Positions 25,539 through 38,200 of a stretch of 64,000 nt of DNA are shown here, piece after piece. The translations under genes were made by a program, and so were the position numbers. The notes below the pieces were generated by a model that saw only the letters and a program-made list of their open reading frames with translations, did not search any database and was not told where the DNA came from. This DNA comes from Dryococelus australis. Its lineage: Eukaryota > Arthropoda > Insecta > Phasmatodea > Phasmatidae. Position 1 is the stretch's first letter. Every line of letters starts with the position of its first letter. The stretch covers positions 25,021,418 to 25,085,417 of the forward strand of contig CM056999.1 in NCBI GenBank assembly GCA_029891345.1, written 5' to 3'.

Positions 25539-26422
25539 TTAACTCAAGGTGCAACATCTCCATGAATACAATTATGTGCTCAGAAGCATATACTTGACTT
25601 CCCTTTGTTAACAAAGATTGTTTGCACATAGAGTGACTTGTATTATAAGTGTAAAATGCCCATTCGACACCTTTTGCCATCTAATACTGGTGAAGGTGGC
25701 ACCGACCCGAATACACTGTAACTTGCTACATGCAAAATGAGAGGACGTGGGTCTGAGTGATTAACTACTAAAGACTTAAGAGAAATCAATTATAATAAGC
25801 TTATTTATTCATTTCTGTGTCAAAATTACAAGTTTTCTTTTCAGTGAAATATAATTAACTGCTTTAAAAGACAGACATTTGCCACGGGTGCAAGTTGTCG
25901 GCATGCAGCAACAAGTAGCGCAGTGGAGCAGTGTCCCTCCCACAGCCTCTCTCTTCTAACTGGCCACCATGAACACACTGCCCGATCAGTAACTTCTCCA
26001 TGCGCTCTTAGGTGAAGAAGTGGGTGCGGGACATTCAAAATTTGACTTACATTCTGTGTCACATTATTTTCGTTTTCAGAGGGTGTGAAAGTTTTAGGTC
26101 AGCTTGCATTTGGTGTCTCATTACTATGAATTATATACAGTATTTTGAAACAATATTTTCTATTTTCAAATGAGTTCAGGTGAAATTGTTTAAATTATTA
26201 TTTACAATAATACTTCATCTAAAATTCTTTTTCTTACTGTGTTTATTAGCTAAACTGTTTTCACAGATAATGTACAGTTATTACTAATAATCAATAAGTT
26301 TTATAAGGTTATAAATTGCATTTTATTGATGTACATATCAGAAACTGCATCTGCTGAAATGCAGCATGTATGGACATTTTTTGGCAGTCCCCTAAATAAC
26401 AATAGATTGTGAGTTGACCGTA

Positions 26423-26854
26423 TTCAGGCTGGAACGTCCACTCTTTGCCTTGGGTAGACAGTAAAAGTTATTGACATCTCGAGATGCATAGCAGCAATCA
26501 AACTGTGTGGAATGAGACAGCAGCAGCAAGCGCACTGATGAGGCAAAGTCCTTTATCATTGTTGAAAGAGGCATCATGTCTCAATACATATGACATTTTA
26601 GATATTCAACTATTTTTTTGTATAGATGTTTTAGACAATTTTTCTAGTTTCTAGACATATATATTTTCCCTTCAGTCATTGTCTTAGAAAATTATTTAAA
26701 ATATAATTGTTAGAGAAACAAAGTTTTACAAGTAACATAGAATTGGTTTTTTATTTATTTTTAGTTTGCCTCTTTACTTAAATTTTGTTGTTATGCACTG
26801 TATTGACATGCATTTCAGTGCAAATTCGCATTTGTTGCTATTCGCCATGTTATG
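26423..26854. other. Spacer between two nested-element complexes; no gene
   Basis: AT-rich sequence between the right TA of the pogo-like element and the left TA of the TAGTCC element. The short minus-strand ORF at 26392-26577 has no recognisable content. Confidence 0.5.
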
Positions 26855-26856
26855 TA

Positions 26857-29800
26857 TAGTCCATTCACGACTGGAACAGACTTTCTCAGAGCACTGCTAA
26901 ATATCTACTTGCAGGCCCGTTTCATATCCTTCCACCAAATGTAAACAAACATTGCCATGTAGCATCTGTCAAAATAAAGATTTACATACCATTGTGTGTT
27001 TATGCCTACATGTGTTCGTATACATACGCTACATTTAAACATAAACATTTAAATGTGACTCATACTTTAATATCTTGTAACAGGTTACTGTCCTGTTCTC
27101 TCGTAGTCCTCAGTAAACACCAACGAACTACCTCAGCTTGAGTTGGAGACTTTGACTACATAATAATGAAAGTTTTGTTGATACCAGTATTGCCAACAGT
27201 AAATAATTAAACAATGATGTTAATGTTCACTGGAGATTTATTATCGTCTCGGCAAAATAAACAATTGACACTCGTAGCTGAAAAAAAAAAATGGAATGGC
27301 AGTTTTCATAAAACAAAACTTATCACTTTAAGAATATATAGTTATAAAGACAGTAGAGAATGGTTACTGTTCTCTTCCGGCTCCCTAACTGACTCCTCGC
27401 ACCACGGAAAATAAATTTAATAGATATTTGAATTGAAATGTCCGAAATACAAAAGGAGGTTAAAGTCGCGTTGTTGGTTGGTGCAAGTAACGTGATCACT
27501 CGTTGCAGGCTGTTCAACTGACAGCTGACATACGATAGTGCTGCGAAAAACTGTTTTGATACCAGAGAATGGTCGTGCTTTCCTATATATTGATCAAAAG
27601 TTTTCTCATTGAAAAGTGGTCCAATCGTAGCCTTACTGGATGCGCTATTTTCCTGAATTCGTACGTCATTCTAGAAATAAATATATTATTTTTGAGCTGT
27701 CAGTCACGTCAGCTAAAGGTGAACTCTGTTATTTTCCTTGTTTCACCATGTCGTGCCTTGTGGTGGTGATGTGTCTAGTTTACTAGCCAAATGAATGGAA
27801 TAGATGCTCTTTCGTCCATGACATCTGTTGTTGATGTCTGTTACTACTAATGAAATGAGAGGAGAAAAGTAATAAATTTTCAAAAACAAATATCAGTAAA
27901 ATATAAACAAGTTATCATTGTCACGACCTTTCAAATATAAAATTAATTACGATCCTGGACTGAAATCTAGACAATGGAAATACTTCCCGAATATACCAAT
28001 TATATATATCTGCATTTCTACTTTACTCCCCTCGATTTGGGGAAGATTTTGCAGAAACCTGTCCCAAATCGAAACCTATATTAATGTCGACTATGAAGGC
28101 TGGACTGCAGTTCCATCTCTTGTAAGAAAAATTATTTGATTACATGGTTAAACATCCATATACAAAGTTGTTACAATAAAATAGATCCCATCACATAACG
28201 TAAATTGATCATAACATGATAAAAAAAAATTTTGTTATACATTACATATCTATTCAATTAAATACAATGGTACATTCACGTTCAGTTTTGGTTGACATGA
28301 TTCGTTAGTTGCTGAATGGTTTAACTTAATACTCAATACAGTCTTTACACAAAATTCCCTAAAATTATGATGGTCATATGTCAAAATATTGTTCCCAGTA
28401 TTTCTTTATTTAATTTGAAAATTATTTTTTTAATCAAATTTTATTATGTTTATTTTAAAAAAACTATTTTTATTATTTTAAAGTTTCTACTTTCCACATA
28501 AAGTTGAGGTGGTACTCTCTCCATATGCCATGTTGCTTCTAGGTTTGCTCAATTTTACTTTAATTCCTTGTTTGGATCAGCACACAAAAAAAAAAACATA
28601 GGGCAATCCAGGCTTGCCCCAAAAACTAGATAAACTACTTCCACATTTACTTTAATCATCTTAATAACTAGGTCAGTGTTAACAAAAAGGGACTCAGACC
28701 TGTCACACCCAAAAACTTACTCTTATTGGTAAGATCCAATGACATCATATACACTGGAGCACCCTTTTCACACTTCATCTGTATGTTCTTAAAACTAAAC
28801 ACACAACACCTTAGCCTTTATTCATTGTCAAAAAAAATTCATCATTATAATAAACTACAAATTCAAACTATGTTTTCTTGATTTTCAAAATTAATCTGCA
28901 ACAACCTTAACGTTTTTCAAATCTACATGTAATACACATTAACACACAAGCAAACTTTCTTGAAATTGATCAAAATACATTTACAAAATTAATACAAAAA
29001 TTAATTCATAATGTTTTTCCATTGTGATACAAAACATACAATACACTCTTAATTTCAATTACAATAAAATAATAAAAAAACAGCCTTATACACTTACTTT
29101 AAGATTGTCATCCTCCAAATTAAATCTTTATTTTTGATGCATCGGTACAGTCAATTTATAAAACTTTTTATCACTAATTTTAAATTCTCACTTTTAATCA
29201 TTAAACTTTCCAATCCTTTTCATATTAGAAAACCTCATTGGCCTAATTGTACATTTATATTATCTTACTCTTCTTCATGATAGTCATTACTTCACTCAAC
29301 TTTTTGATGTTCCATGAACAGTGTTACACTCAGACAAATGTCATGATGGCAAATAGTAATTACAAAATTAATTTAATTTATGAAATTAAAATAAATTTTT
29401 CAGATTAATCATAATAGGCCTAACTAGCTTTAACAAATTTAACACCAAAAAAATAGTCACGTTACTTTCTGTTAACAAATTTCAATACAACTTTCTTAAG
29501 TTCAATTACAAAAGATAATACAATATAAACTGACATTAGATGAATAAACACTAATAGAATCAAAACAAATTACTTTACATTTGGTCTTACTTTAAACTCG
29601 TCAAGGTTTGTTACATCCTTTAGTATGATCTTACATGAAAGTTACAATAACAGGTAGCCTATGTAGTATATACCTTCACCTTTTAACCATTATTATATAA
29701 TTATGACAATTTTGTCTCGTTTATGCACCATGATGCCGTCGGGTGAGAGACAAGACGAATGGTGACCCAATAAACTTACGGTAGATCGGTGCCAGCGGTG

Positions 29801-32800
29801 TTTCCCAGTCACCACACTGTTGAGACTCAGGGTTCTCAGGGATGCTGTAGATTCTGTGTGTCAGTCTCACCCGAGCGTACTTACAAAGCACTATCTGCCA
29901 CTACTAGGAATGACTTTGAGTACTGTGATACTTGCTTTTAATCTGTCAACCATACAAAATCGTGCCAGCGTTAACCATATGGAAACTCGGACATGTCTAG
30001 CTAACTCCATTCGGGTGCTCCCCAGCCCGCCATTAATCTAGCACACTCCTAGGTGGAGGAGTTCTCTGTAGTGTTAGAAAACACAATCTTCACAAGGAAA
30101 GGGGTCGACAGCCGCTAGGGTGGACTGCCAATTTTTCCTGAAGACAGGGCGCTGAGAAATATAAAATGGACAAACACGTGTAATTATTTGGCGTCACTAA
30201 CACAGACTCCTCGAGCTCGTCTTGCAGCACGTGGTTAGTGAGATTGCGGTCTGTACATATAGCCGTCTAGGATGGAAATAATATCACCATACACTTACAA
30301 TATGATGGGACACCACATGGATGGTCACAAATAGGACACAACATGGATGGTCACAATAAACACGCAGATGCGTGAAAGCAAACTTGGATGACGCTGTTTT
30401 TGCTGGATATGATTCGTAGTGGATCACGTAAGGCTGATTACATTTCAATCCTTCTCCATGGAATCTGCAAATTTTGGTCAGAGAAATTATTATTATTAAT
30501 AGTAGAAATATACTCCGGCAAATTAAGATGTTGATAGGCTTTTAACAGGCCTGATGGCGGGAAAATAAATCTTTGAATAGACCACGTGGTCATACATACA
30601 CAGCATCAATTACGTGAAAAATGCACGGAACCCTGGTTGAAAGAATACATGTAAACCTGTTCTGTAACTATTTTTATCAAGCTTATCTGCTCACTCTGTT
30701 CAGGCACCCCTATTTTATGAGTTTCTCCCTTTGTACTACCAAGACCTGAACTTGAAGGACTCACCACAACATTGAACACTTTAACTTAGGTTTCCGGTTT
30801 TTCTTTATTATCAAAACCCAGAAAATCTTCAACTTTACCAACGTGTGTTTCTTACTGACTCTCCATTATGAAATAATTTAATATTTAACCTGTATTATTA
30901 TTATACTAGGTCTCAAGCAGCCCAAAGTATACAAACAACAACAAAAAAAAAAAACAATACATATACAAATATATTTTACAGAAAAAATAACGTGACTTTT
31001 CCAATTTACAATCTTGCAAAATCTAAGTTTATTGGTACCTAGATTTCTTGTTCGTAAAGTGGAAACTGTGGATGGTGTGTCAACTGGTTTCTGTTGTTGG
31101 AAGTTTGATTTTTACGTAGTTACACTCACCCTGAAACACGAGTAATGAATACTCAGATACGCTGGTGACATCTGCACTGGCATGTTCGTAAATAATTGAT
31201 GAGGGTGAATGTCAGCACTCTTCGCGTCGCAGGGTGCGTGTAGAAATCCAGACCGAAACGTCGGGTGTTACGTGTAACAGGTTACTGTCCTGTTGTCTTG
31301 TTGTAGTCCTGAGTAAACACCAATGAACTAGGTCAGCGTGAGTTGGAGACATTGACTACATATTAATGAAAGTTTTTTAATACCAGGATTGCCAACAGTA
31401 AATAAGTAAATGATGATGTTAATGTTCATTGGAGATTTATTGTCGTCTCGGCAAAACAAAAAATTGATACTCGCAGCTGAAAAACAAAAATTAAAAAAAA
31501 AGGACAAAATAGCAGCCTTTATGAAACAAAACTTCTCACTTGAAGAATATATAGTTACGAAGATGGGAGAGAATCGTTACTGTTCTCTCCCGGCTCCCTG
31601 ACTGACTCCTCGCATCGATGGAAAATAAATGCAATAGATATTTGAATTGAACTGTCACAAATACAAAAGAAAGTTAAAGTCGTGCGCGCTGGTCGGTGTA
31701 ACGTGATCACTCGTTGCAGGCTGTCCGACTGACAGCTGACAAATGATTGTGCTGCGACAAACTGTTTTGATACCCGAGAAAGGTCGTGGTTTCCTATATA
31801 TTGATTAGAAGTTTCCTCATTGAAAAGTGGTCCAATCATAGCCTCTCTGGGTGCAGTATTTTCCTGAATTTGGATGTCGTTCTAGAAATTAATATATTAT
31901 TTTTGAGTAGTCGGTCACGTCAGCTAAAGGTGACCGCTGTTATTTTCCTTGTTTCACCATGTCATGCAATGTCACAGCGATATGTCGAGTTTACCTACCC
32001 AATGAAAGGAAAAGATGCGCTTTCGTCCATGACGTCTGTTGTTGACATCTGTTACTAGTGATGAAATGAGGGAAAAGTAAATAAATTTTGAAAACCAAAA
32101 TCTTTAAAATAGAAGCAATATTACATTGTCACGAACTTTCAAATATAAAATGAATTACTATCCTTGTCTGAAATACAGACATTCGAAATAATTCCCGAAT
32201 ATACCAATTATATATATCTGCATTACTACAACTGTCATGTGCATTGATACTGTTTACAGATTTTCAAATAATTCTGTTATGTTCCAAAAACCAGCCCTTA
32301 TGAATATTCACAGTTCAGGCATATAACATTATTTAGACCGTCTTCATGACATTTTAAAACTGCCTGAATTGACGATAGTTCTTACAGTTATTTTACATTG
32401 TCAACATATTTGTTTTGCACAACATAGCACATTAAACCATGTTAATATTTTGCCGCAACTGTGTTTAACACTGGTGCAACTGCGGGGTAGAGAATTGTAG
32501 TACTTAATCTCTTGTTATTGATATGTGTTGGATTATTTCTTTAAAAGGACTGCCTCAGTTAGAATAAATATTAAAAAGGAAGTAACAACCAGTCCAACGA
32601 AAAAGACACATAAATTCAAGCACGTATATCATGTCACTTATTTTTTGTTATACAAACTTAGCGGTGAACATGCTCACAAATAAGCCTTTGGTATCTTTTA
32701 TTCCGCTCATATTTCTGTGTATTGCTACTTATTGTTTACTAGGTTTATTGAAATTTATCGGGCTGAGCTTATCATTTTGTTGAGATTGTGGCAAATCATG

Positions 32801-33895
32801 TAACACGACTGTGTTTCAAACACCTAGGTCAAAAATGCAACGTTGTGATAAATAAACAGACTTGGATGTAAATTATTAACTTTGTCACAAAAACTGTTAA
32901 CAGTTAAAACATATAAATAGTGCACATCAAATATTTTAAATCACGCATATGAACATGGCCAGCGTAAAGCCCATCACATAGTAATGCCATGCGCTTTCAC
33001 ATGTAATGATTAACGTAATACATGTATTAGTATATTTTTTACTACCGTGGAAACATAGATTTATCACAACATCGTAACTTGCCTAGGTAGGTTTAAAAAC
33101 ACAACATCTACAAACGTGATATGGTAATTTGAAGTTTTTTTTAAAGCAAGTATAATTTACGCTTTGTTTGGGAAAAAGAAACACGCCCTGTCATGGCTTG
33201 CCATGTCTGCCATCTTGAGTTGGTAACCATCCCGCCATCATATCGAAATATATTAAAATAAATATTGAAACATTATAATGTCTTTTCAGTTGTTAAGTAC
33301 AAATTTATTATTTAGCTTTAATATGTATGGAATATGCTTCAATTGAACACACAAATAATAATTGTGCTTACTAGCAATGCAAAACTTCCAGTGTGTAAGA
33401 GAGACAAGGAAAGAGAGAGATTGACAAGCCCCACCCAGCCGGCAGTTTCTTCCCCATACGATAAAACAAACACTGTGTCAGTACGGCCTTGACACAATAT
33501 TTTGTGCTGTTATTTGAAACTGTAAAAATTATATACGTCACCATTGGGGCTCCCAAAATATTTTAATATTTTAATAGGCATCATTTAATTTTCAAATAGC
33601 ATTCTAAAACACTAGTGAAAATAATATTTTAACTGTGAACTATTTCTTGCCGGCCATTGCCAACAGGTCGCTGCTCGCACTTTTTAATTCATATTTATTA
33701 CAAAATAAATATTACAAGTTATAGAAGGTACTAAGTTTCAGTTTCATTTATTCATGAATACAGTACTTTAAAGTTAATCATTGTGTTATATATTTGTGGA
33801 ATACAAGTTATTGACAATACAAGGTGGTATATTACGCCTGGGGTGTTATTTTAAAGGTTCGTTTTCAAAAGTCTATTCCAGTCGTCAATGGACTA
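26857..33895. mobile_element. TAGTCC-family TIR element, copy 2 (split by an LTR element)
   Basis: The left end reads TAGTCCATTCACGACTGGAA after TA (26855-26856). The right end, reverse-complemented, begins TAGTCCATTGACGACTGGAA, before TA (33896-33897). The first 205 bases parallel 5021-5240, and the segment from about 32230 to 33895 parallels 5243-6623 in order, including the GA-rich patch near 33400-33420. Everything between 27076 and 32229 is foreign and bounded by two long direct repeats. Without it the element is about 1.9 kb and non-coding. The two family copies show many substitutions and small indels, so the family is not recent. Confidence 0.8.
27076..32229 (+). mobile_element. LTR retrotransposon without coding capacity (LARD-like), nested
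   Basis: Two long direct repeats, about 27076-28021 and 31273-32229 (roughly 950 bp each), start with TGTAACAGGTTACTGTCCTG. Both contain a TATA-like CCTATATATTGAT and an AATAAATATA signal, which sets the plus orientation. By eye the first 200 bases of the repeats differ at about one position in ten, so the insertion is old. The 3.2-kb interior is AT-rich with no gag or pol ORF, which fits a large non-autonomous LTR derivative. No primer-binding site or polypurine tract is obvious. It lies within the TAGTCC element, and the unoccupied copy has its empty site near 5240-5243. The parent family is unknown. Confidence 0.75.
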
Positions 33896-33897
33896 TA

Positions 33898-34785
33898 TTC
33901 TATTGCCATGTTTTTTCAACCAGCATGTGAACTTCAATCTATTAGGTGTTAATTATGTAAATAATTTAAATGATTTCTGTTGCAAGGCACTTAGGAAAAA
34001 ATTATTTAATTTACATGTTAGTTTTAATAACGGATTGGGCGATGCCACATTTTCCCAATACCAACAATAATAATTTTCAGTTGCTGATGCCAGTTTTGAT
34101 GAGCAGAATAATAATTTCCAATAGTTGGTAATACTTTATTTACTTAAATTTGTGTGTTCAGTTTTATGAATATGATAAACACTTTGTATTACGTGTCTAT
34201 AGTATATAGATGAAATACTACACTAATTTTAATAATAAATAATAAGATAGGCAATATAACTGGGCAAATAGTTGACTTAACAGTGAAGCAAATACTGTTA
34301 CCAGACAAAACAGCATTCATTACTAACTGAATTCATTAAAGATAACCTTCAAGACTTCATGCAATTTCATGCAGACTTGGATTTTAGATCTGAGAACTAT
34401 CATAGATAACCTCTAAATACATGTTCGTTTAAACCAACACCCTAAAAAATTTAATTTGAAAGAACTGATTGAAATCACTTTATATCAAATATTCACTATA
34501 AATAGAGTGAATTTAAATTTTTATTAATATTAATATTTTCGCCTTTTTTTTTTTGTCGACTGAGCCGTACTTAATACCTTGGGTAAATTGACCACTACTG
34601 ATTGGTTTGTGAAATTTTTTGCCAATTATTACTTGCTTTTTGTTATTGAAACCTTTGAAAACTAAACCAAAACCACAATCGACAGTTTACAATAATAACC
34701 TTGCCCATGAAAATACAGCCACTGCTATAACCTTTCAAATTCCGTTTACACCACCACCACCACCATAGATTGTTGAATACAGTAT
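33898..34785. other. No gene recognised
   Basis: AT-rich intron sequence with a short CAC triplet run just before the tandem repeat (about 34749-34764). There are no recognisable element ends. Confidence 0.5.
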
Positions 34786-35015
34786 CACGTCATAAAGTGT
34801 GTGATTTGTTTTTGTTGTCGCCAACCTACGAGTGCAGGAAATGCATGAGAAGAATAAGAATATATGTAACTTTCTCATTGTCATGTCATAGAGTGTTTGA
34901 TTTGTTTTCGTTGTCGCCAACCTACGAGTGCAGGAAATACATAAGAAGAATAAGAATATATGTAACTTTCTCATTGTCTCCAACTTACGAGTACAGTAAA
35001 GACATAAGAAGAAAA
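34786..35015 (+). repeat. 96-bp tandem repeat, about 2.4 copies
   Basis: Units start at 34786 and 34882. A third, partial unit, lacking the first part, runs from about 34978 to 35015. Shared wording includes GTTGTCGCCAACCTACGAGT and GAATATATGTAACTTTCTCA. Because 96 is a multiple of three, open frames run through the array on both strands (34770-35018 plus, 34735-35094 minus). I take these as repeat artefacts. Confidence 0.85.
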
Positions 35016-35707
35016 TAGAAAACGAAAAACTCTTGCAGAATGTAATCAATATTATCGATACCACCAGTTGTTGATTATCCATGTAGTTTGTCATTTATTT
35101 AGTGTTCAAAAATGAATGATGCACACAATCTTTGGAGAATTACTGACAGGAAATAGGTCAAACATAAACAGTGGGAACAAATCATCGAAAAACAATTGTT
35201 CAGAATATATTTTAGGTATCAGACAGAATATCTGATTGATGGATGGTATAAATTAATGTTTTACGGGATGTAGCATGCAGGTTTATTTTAAATTGTACGT
35301 ATAGAATATTTGTGGAGAACATCCAAAAAAAACTCCCACGGAAAACTATATAAATAGGATATCAATAATGAGAATGAGGTTCCACTGTAATACGAGCCCT
35401 CGCACAGTGAGCAATCTCACGTTCGGTGATGTAGCATTGGTAATTGCTATATACATACTACTAAAGTAATCTAACTGCCAGTAATCCGTGAATAGTAGCC
35501 GGCAAATAATGTTTAGTTGCTGCCAATGCAGATAGTCGTCAGATATCAGCCGGTTCATCGGCATCAGCCCATCCCTTGTTTTAAAGCAGTGCATGAAATA
35601 ACATATCAATTGTTGGAAATTTTACCTATGTAGAGCACTTTGTAGTGGCTTTACACTAACTGATTCTTGGTCTAATGTTGTATGTGTGTGTGTTTGTGTG
35701 TTTGCAG
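35016..35707 (+). other. Intron end before CARMIL exon
   Basis: Non-coding sequence. Its last 35 bases include a GTGTGT run and a T-rich tract ending TTTGCAG, the acceptor of the exon at 35708. Confidence 0.6.
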
Positions 35708-35823
35708 GAGGAGGACTGCGTTCTCCAGTCACTGGCCATCCCGGACTCGAGGTTAAAGAGTGACCTTTACAACCTAATCAATGCCCTGGGCAGCAATCAA
35801 TGTCTGCAGACCATCGACATCAG
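35708..35823 (+). CDS. CARMIL (LRRC16-type) internal exon: leucine-rich repeat
   Basis: A 116-nt exon, acceptor AG at 35706-35707, donor GT at 35824. It opens in phase 0 (EEDCVLQSLAIPDSRLKSDL) and ends with two bases of a split codon after LQTIDI. The text from VLQSL through INALGSN to LQTIDIS is the next LRR of CARMIL after the MIQ that ends the previous exon. The split AG plus the T that opens the exon at 45050 restores serine, so the reading frame is intact. This exon is flanked by a 23-kb intron before it and a 9.2-kb intron after it, and is only about 50 bases from a plus-strand gypsy fragment. Confidence 0.9.
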
Positions 35824-35879
35824 GTAGGAGTAAGCTTTTTCTCCCACTGCCTTAATTCCCAAAGTACTTAAAAGTTTCT

Positions 35880-38200
35880 AGGAGAGAGCACAAGCTATTC
35901 GCCGCCTAAAAAGACCAGCCTCCCCAGCACCAGTACCAGAACTCTTCACACCTCTGATCTAGCTTGAGGAGGTTACTCACCCCATATCCGTAGCCTACCT
36001 GAGGTGTCGAGAGACGTTGTACAGTATAGCTAACCCTTGGTTTTGGAGGACCCTGGTCACCAAATCCACTCCAGTGACAGACAGCGCCAATGTTCCTCTG
36101 CCCGCCTGCACACTAAGCTCCGGAGTTAACCCCAATACTCTCCTGTCCAAGCCACTGCAGGTCCAGCAGCCTTCGCCAGTCACCCATCGTCCAGGTATCC
36201 CCATGAGAATGGTCCTACCAACGCGAAAGATTTTGCTAGCCATCCCGGACTCTTTGTATCGAGTCGGAAAGTCACATGACTAGTCCTTTGTACTGGTCGG
36301 GCTCCAGTTCCGCCCTGCAAATAAGGGTCAAGCTTATTCACGGTTGCATCTGCCCTCGCACCCACCAAAACTCTTGGGCCATGACGTACCTCCTTTCTTC
36401 ATGGTACGTCACGCGTTAAAATGTATGGGAATAATTATAGTTAGTACCGTTGCATGACACGTAGCTGGCAATATCTTTATTATTTTCTCCGACTTGAACT
36501 CCGCTCATGATACCCTCCGGTGTCAGTTGTATTAAGCGCGTTACTCATATACTCCTGCCTAGCCAGCCGTATGAATTCAACCTGCCTAAGCGAGCATCAG
36601 ATATCACCTGCAAGCACAGAACTATCCTGCTTCCATTCCTCACCAAGAGAATGCATCAAGCGATCACGCCGCTTACAAAGGGAGAAGCCAGCTGGCCAAA
36701 GATGTATGAACCATTGAGAAAAGCCAAAGGAAGGTTGTTGACCATGTTTAAGGCTTCTCAATTCCTCGGAACATCAGTTTTCATCGCATTACTTGCTCTG
36801 TCTTGAACACTCAGCAGCTTGCCCTACAACTGCCATGCTAAGTCTCTCTGCTCCCAACATTGCGACAATATCTACTACTAGCAAAGCTTGCTTTAACCAC
36901 TGCTACACACACACTATTTGGGAGTACATATCTCATCCCTTTAGGACTCCATTAGGCAATAGTTAGAGGAGAGTCATTCTCATGATTTCTTTATTAGTTG
37001 CTCTATATTTGTTCTTTGCATAACAAGTCCCCTTCACCTGTTAGTTTATGCAACTTCAGCCTTTTTCTTGGTTATCACTAAAGCCTAGGAGTTAGTACGG
37101 GTCACCGTGTTTATTCCACTCGGAATAAATTTATTCATGTCTACACACTGCATCTTATTTCAAGGTTAATTTGTACCTCTTTACTACATTCTAAAATCCT
37201 TTCCCAAAGGGAGAGGCAGGTGACTGCATCTGGCCAACAAGTTTCCCACAATAAAGTAAGACTGCGGACCCCTTAACTGGGCAGTATGTGTCACAAAAGC
37301 ACCATACGATTTGATGGCCACCCATACTGTAGGCCCAGTGTGCAAAAGCTTTTGGTGCGCATGTATAGTAGAGGCCCCTACTAGTTACACTCCATAAGGA
37401 AGTAACTGGGTCACCCCAAGTCTGCTAACCCCCTCCATCCACTACGTAAGATTCACCAGTTGGAGTGCCAGGCCCAGACAAAGTGTGACCCAGTCGCGTC
37501 TGAGAGGCTCATGACAAAGTATAAGCGCCACCCCTAGTCAGCTAACCTGCCCCATCCACTCCGTGAAATTCACTGTTTGGAGCACCAGGATTAACTCGGC
37601 ATGACACCATTGCATCTAAGTGCTTTAACTAGGGAATTCTGTCACCGGCCCCTTATTTGCTGTGGTGGTCAGTAGAACCTACCCATGCCCTTCATCAGAA
37701 GAGGAGGGAATAACTGGGCATATACAAAGGCAGCTACGGCCAACCAATTTCCAAGGAATCCAACCCAGTCAGCCTTCAGCTGTTCATCCGCTCGGGAACA
37801 GGCACAAGCCACCCACCAACTTGAGTGAACTTACCCCTCAGTCAACCCCAGATATGTTTTTGAGCCACCCCACAAGACCAGTGGGACTCCACATACCCAG
37901 TTGTCCACCTTCTATTTGGTCTGCCTGTGTCTGGGTATTGCCGACACTGTGTTCGATGGTCAACGCTGCCTGCTGCCACCACCCGAGGTCAGCAGCTCCA
38001 GCCGAGCAACAGCCGCCCCCGAACCTGCAGCCAGTCAACAGGTTGTACGTCAGCATCAACAGCTGTCCTAGCCACCTCCGACACTTACGTAGCATGCAGC
38101 TTCCTGATCTGGCCGACTCTGTATACCAACTCCTTAAAGGCATGGGCGAACTTTGAGCCATCCCTTTTAACTCCACATCAGGGGTCCAAGAAAAACAGCT
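35880..38200 (+). mobile_element. Ty3/gypsy-type fragment 4 in sense orientation (LTR plus gag start)
   Basis: The segment 37070-37195 matches the reverse complement of 4500-4610, the LTR piece of the minus-strand fragment 1. About 36280-37200 therefore behaves as LTR, and the proline/serine/glutamine-rich ORF at 37662-38156 stands where the gag start stands in fragment 1 (reverse complement of 3914-4222). No pol is present. This is the one clear gypsy piece here that lies in the same orientation as the host gene. Old, partial and broken, with approximate ends. Confidence 0.5.

Larger units (their letters stand above)
21511..26420. mobile_element. pogo-like non-coding element, family A copy 1 (split by a piggyBac)
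   Basis: The left end starts CAGTTGACTCTCAATGTATC after TA (21509-21510). The right end, reverse-complemented, starts CGGTCAACTCACAATCTATT, before TA (26421-26422). The uninterrupted copy at 56800-58584 has the same ends and the same interior wording throughout. Removing the piggyBac at 22317-25538 and one TTAA leaves about 1.7 kb without coding capacity. CAGTTGAC termini with a TA target fit pogo/Tigger-type non-autonomous elements. The superfamily is inferred from ends only. Confidence 0.8.

Noticed and set aside
34735-35094. 82- and 119-codon ORFs as genes
   Set aside because: They are produced by a 96-bp tandem repeat whose length is a multiple of three.
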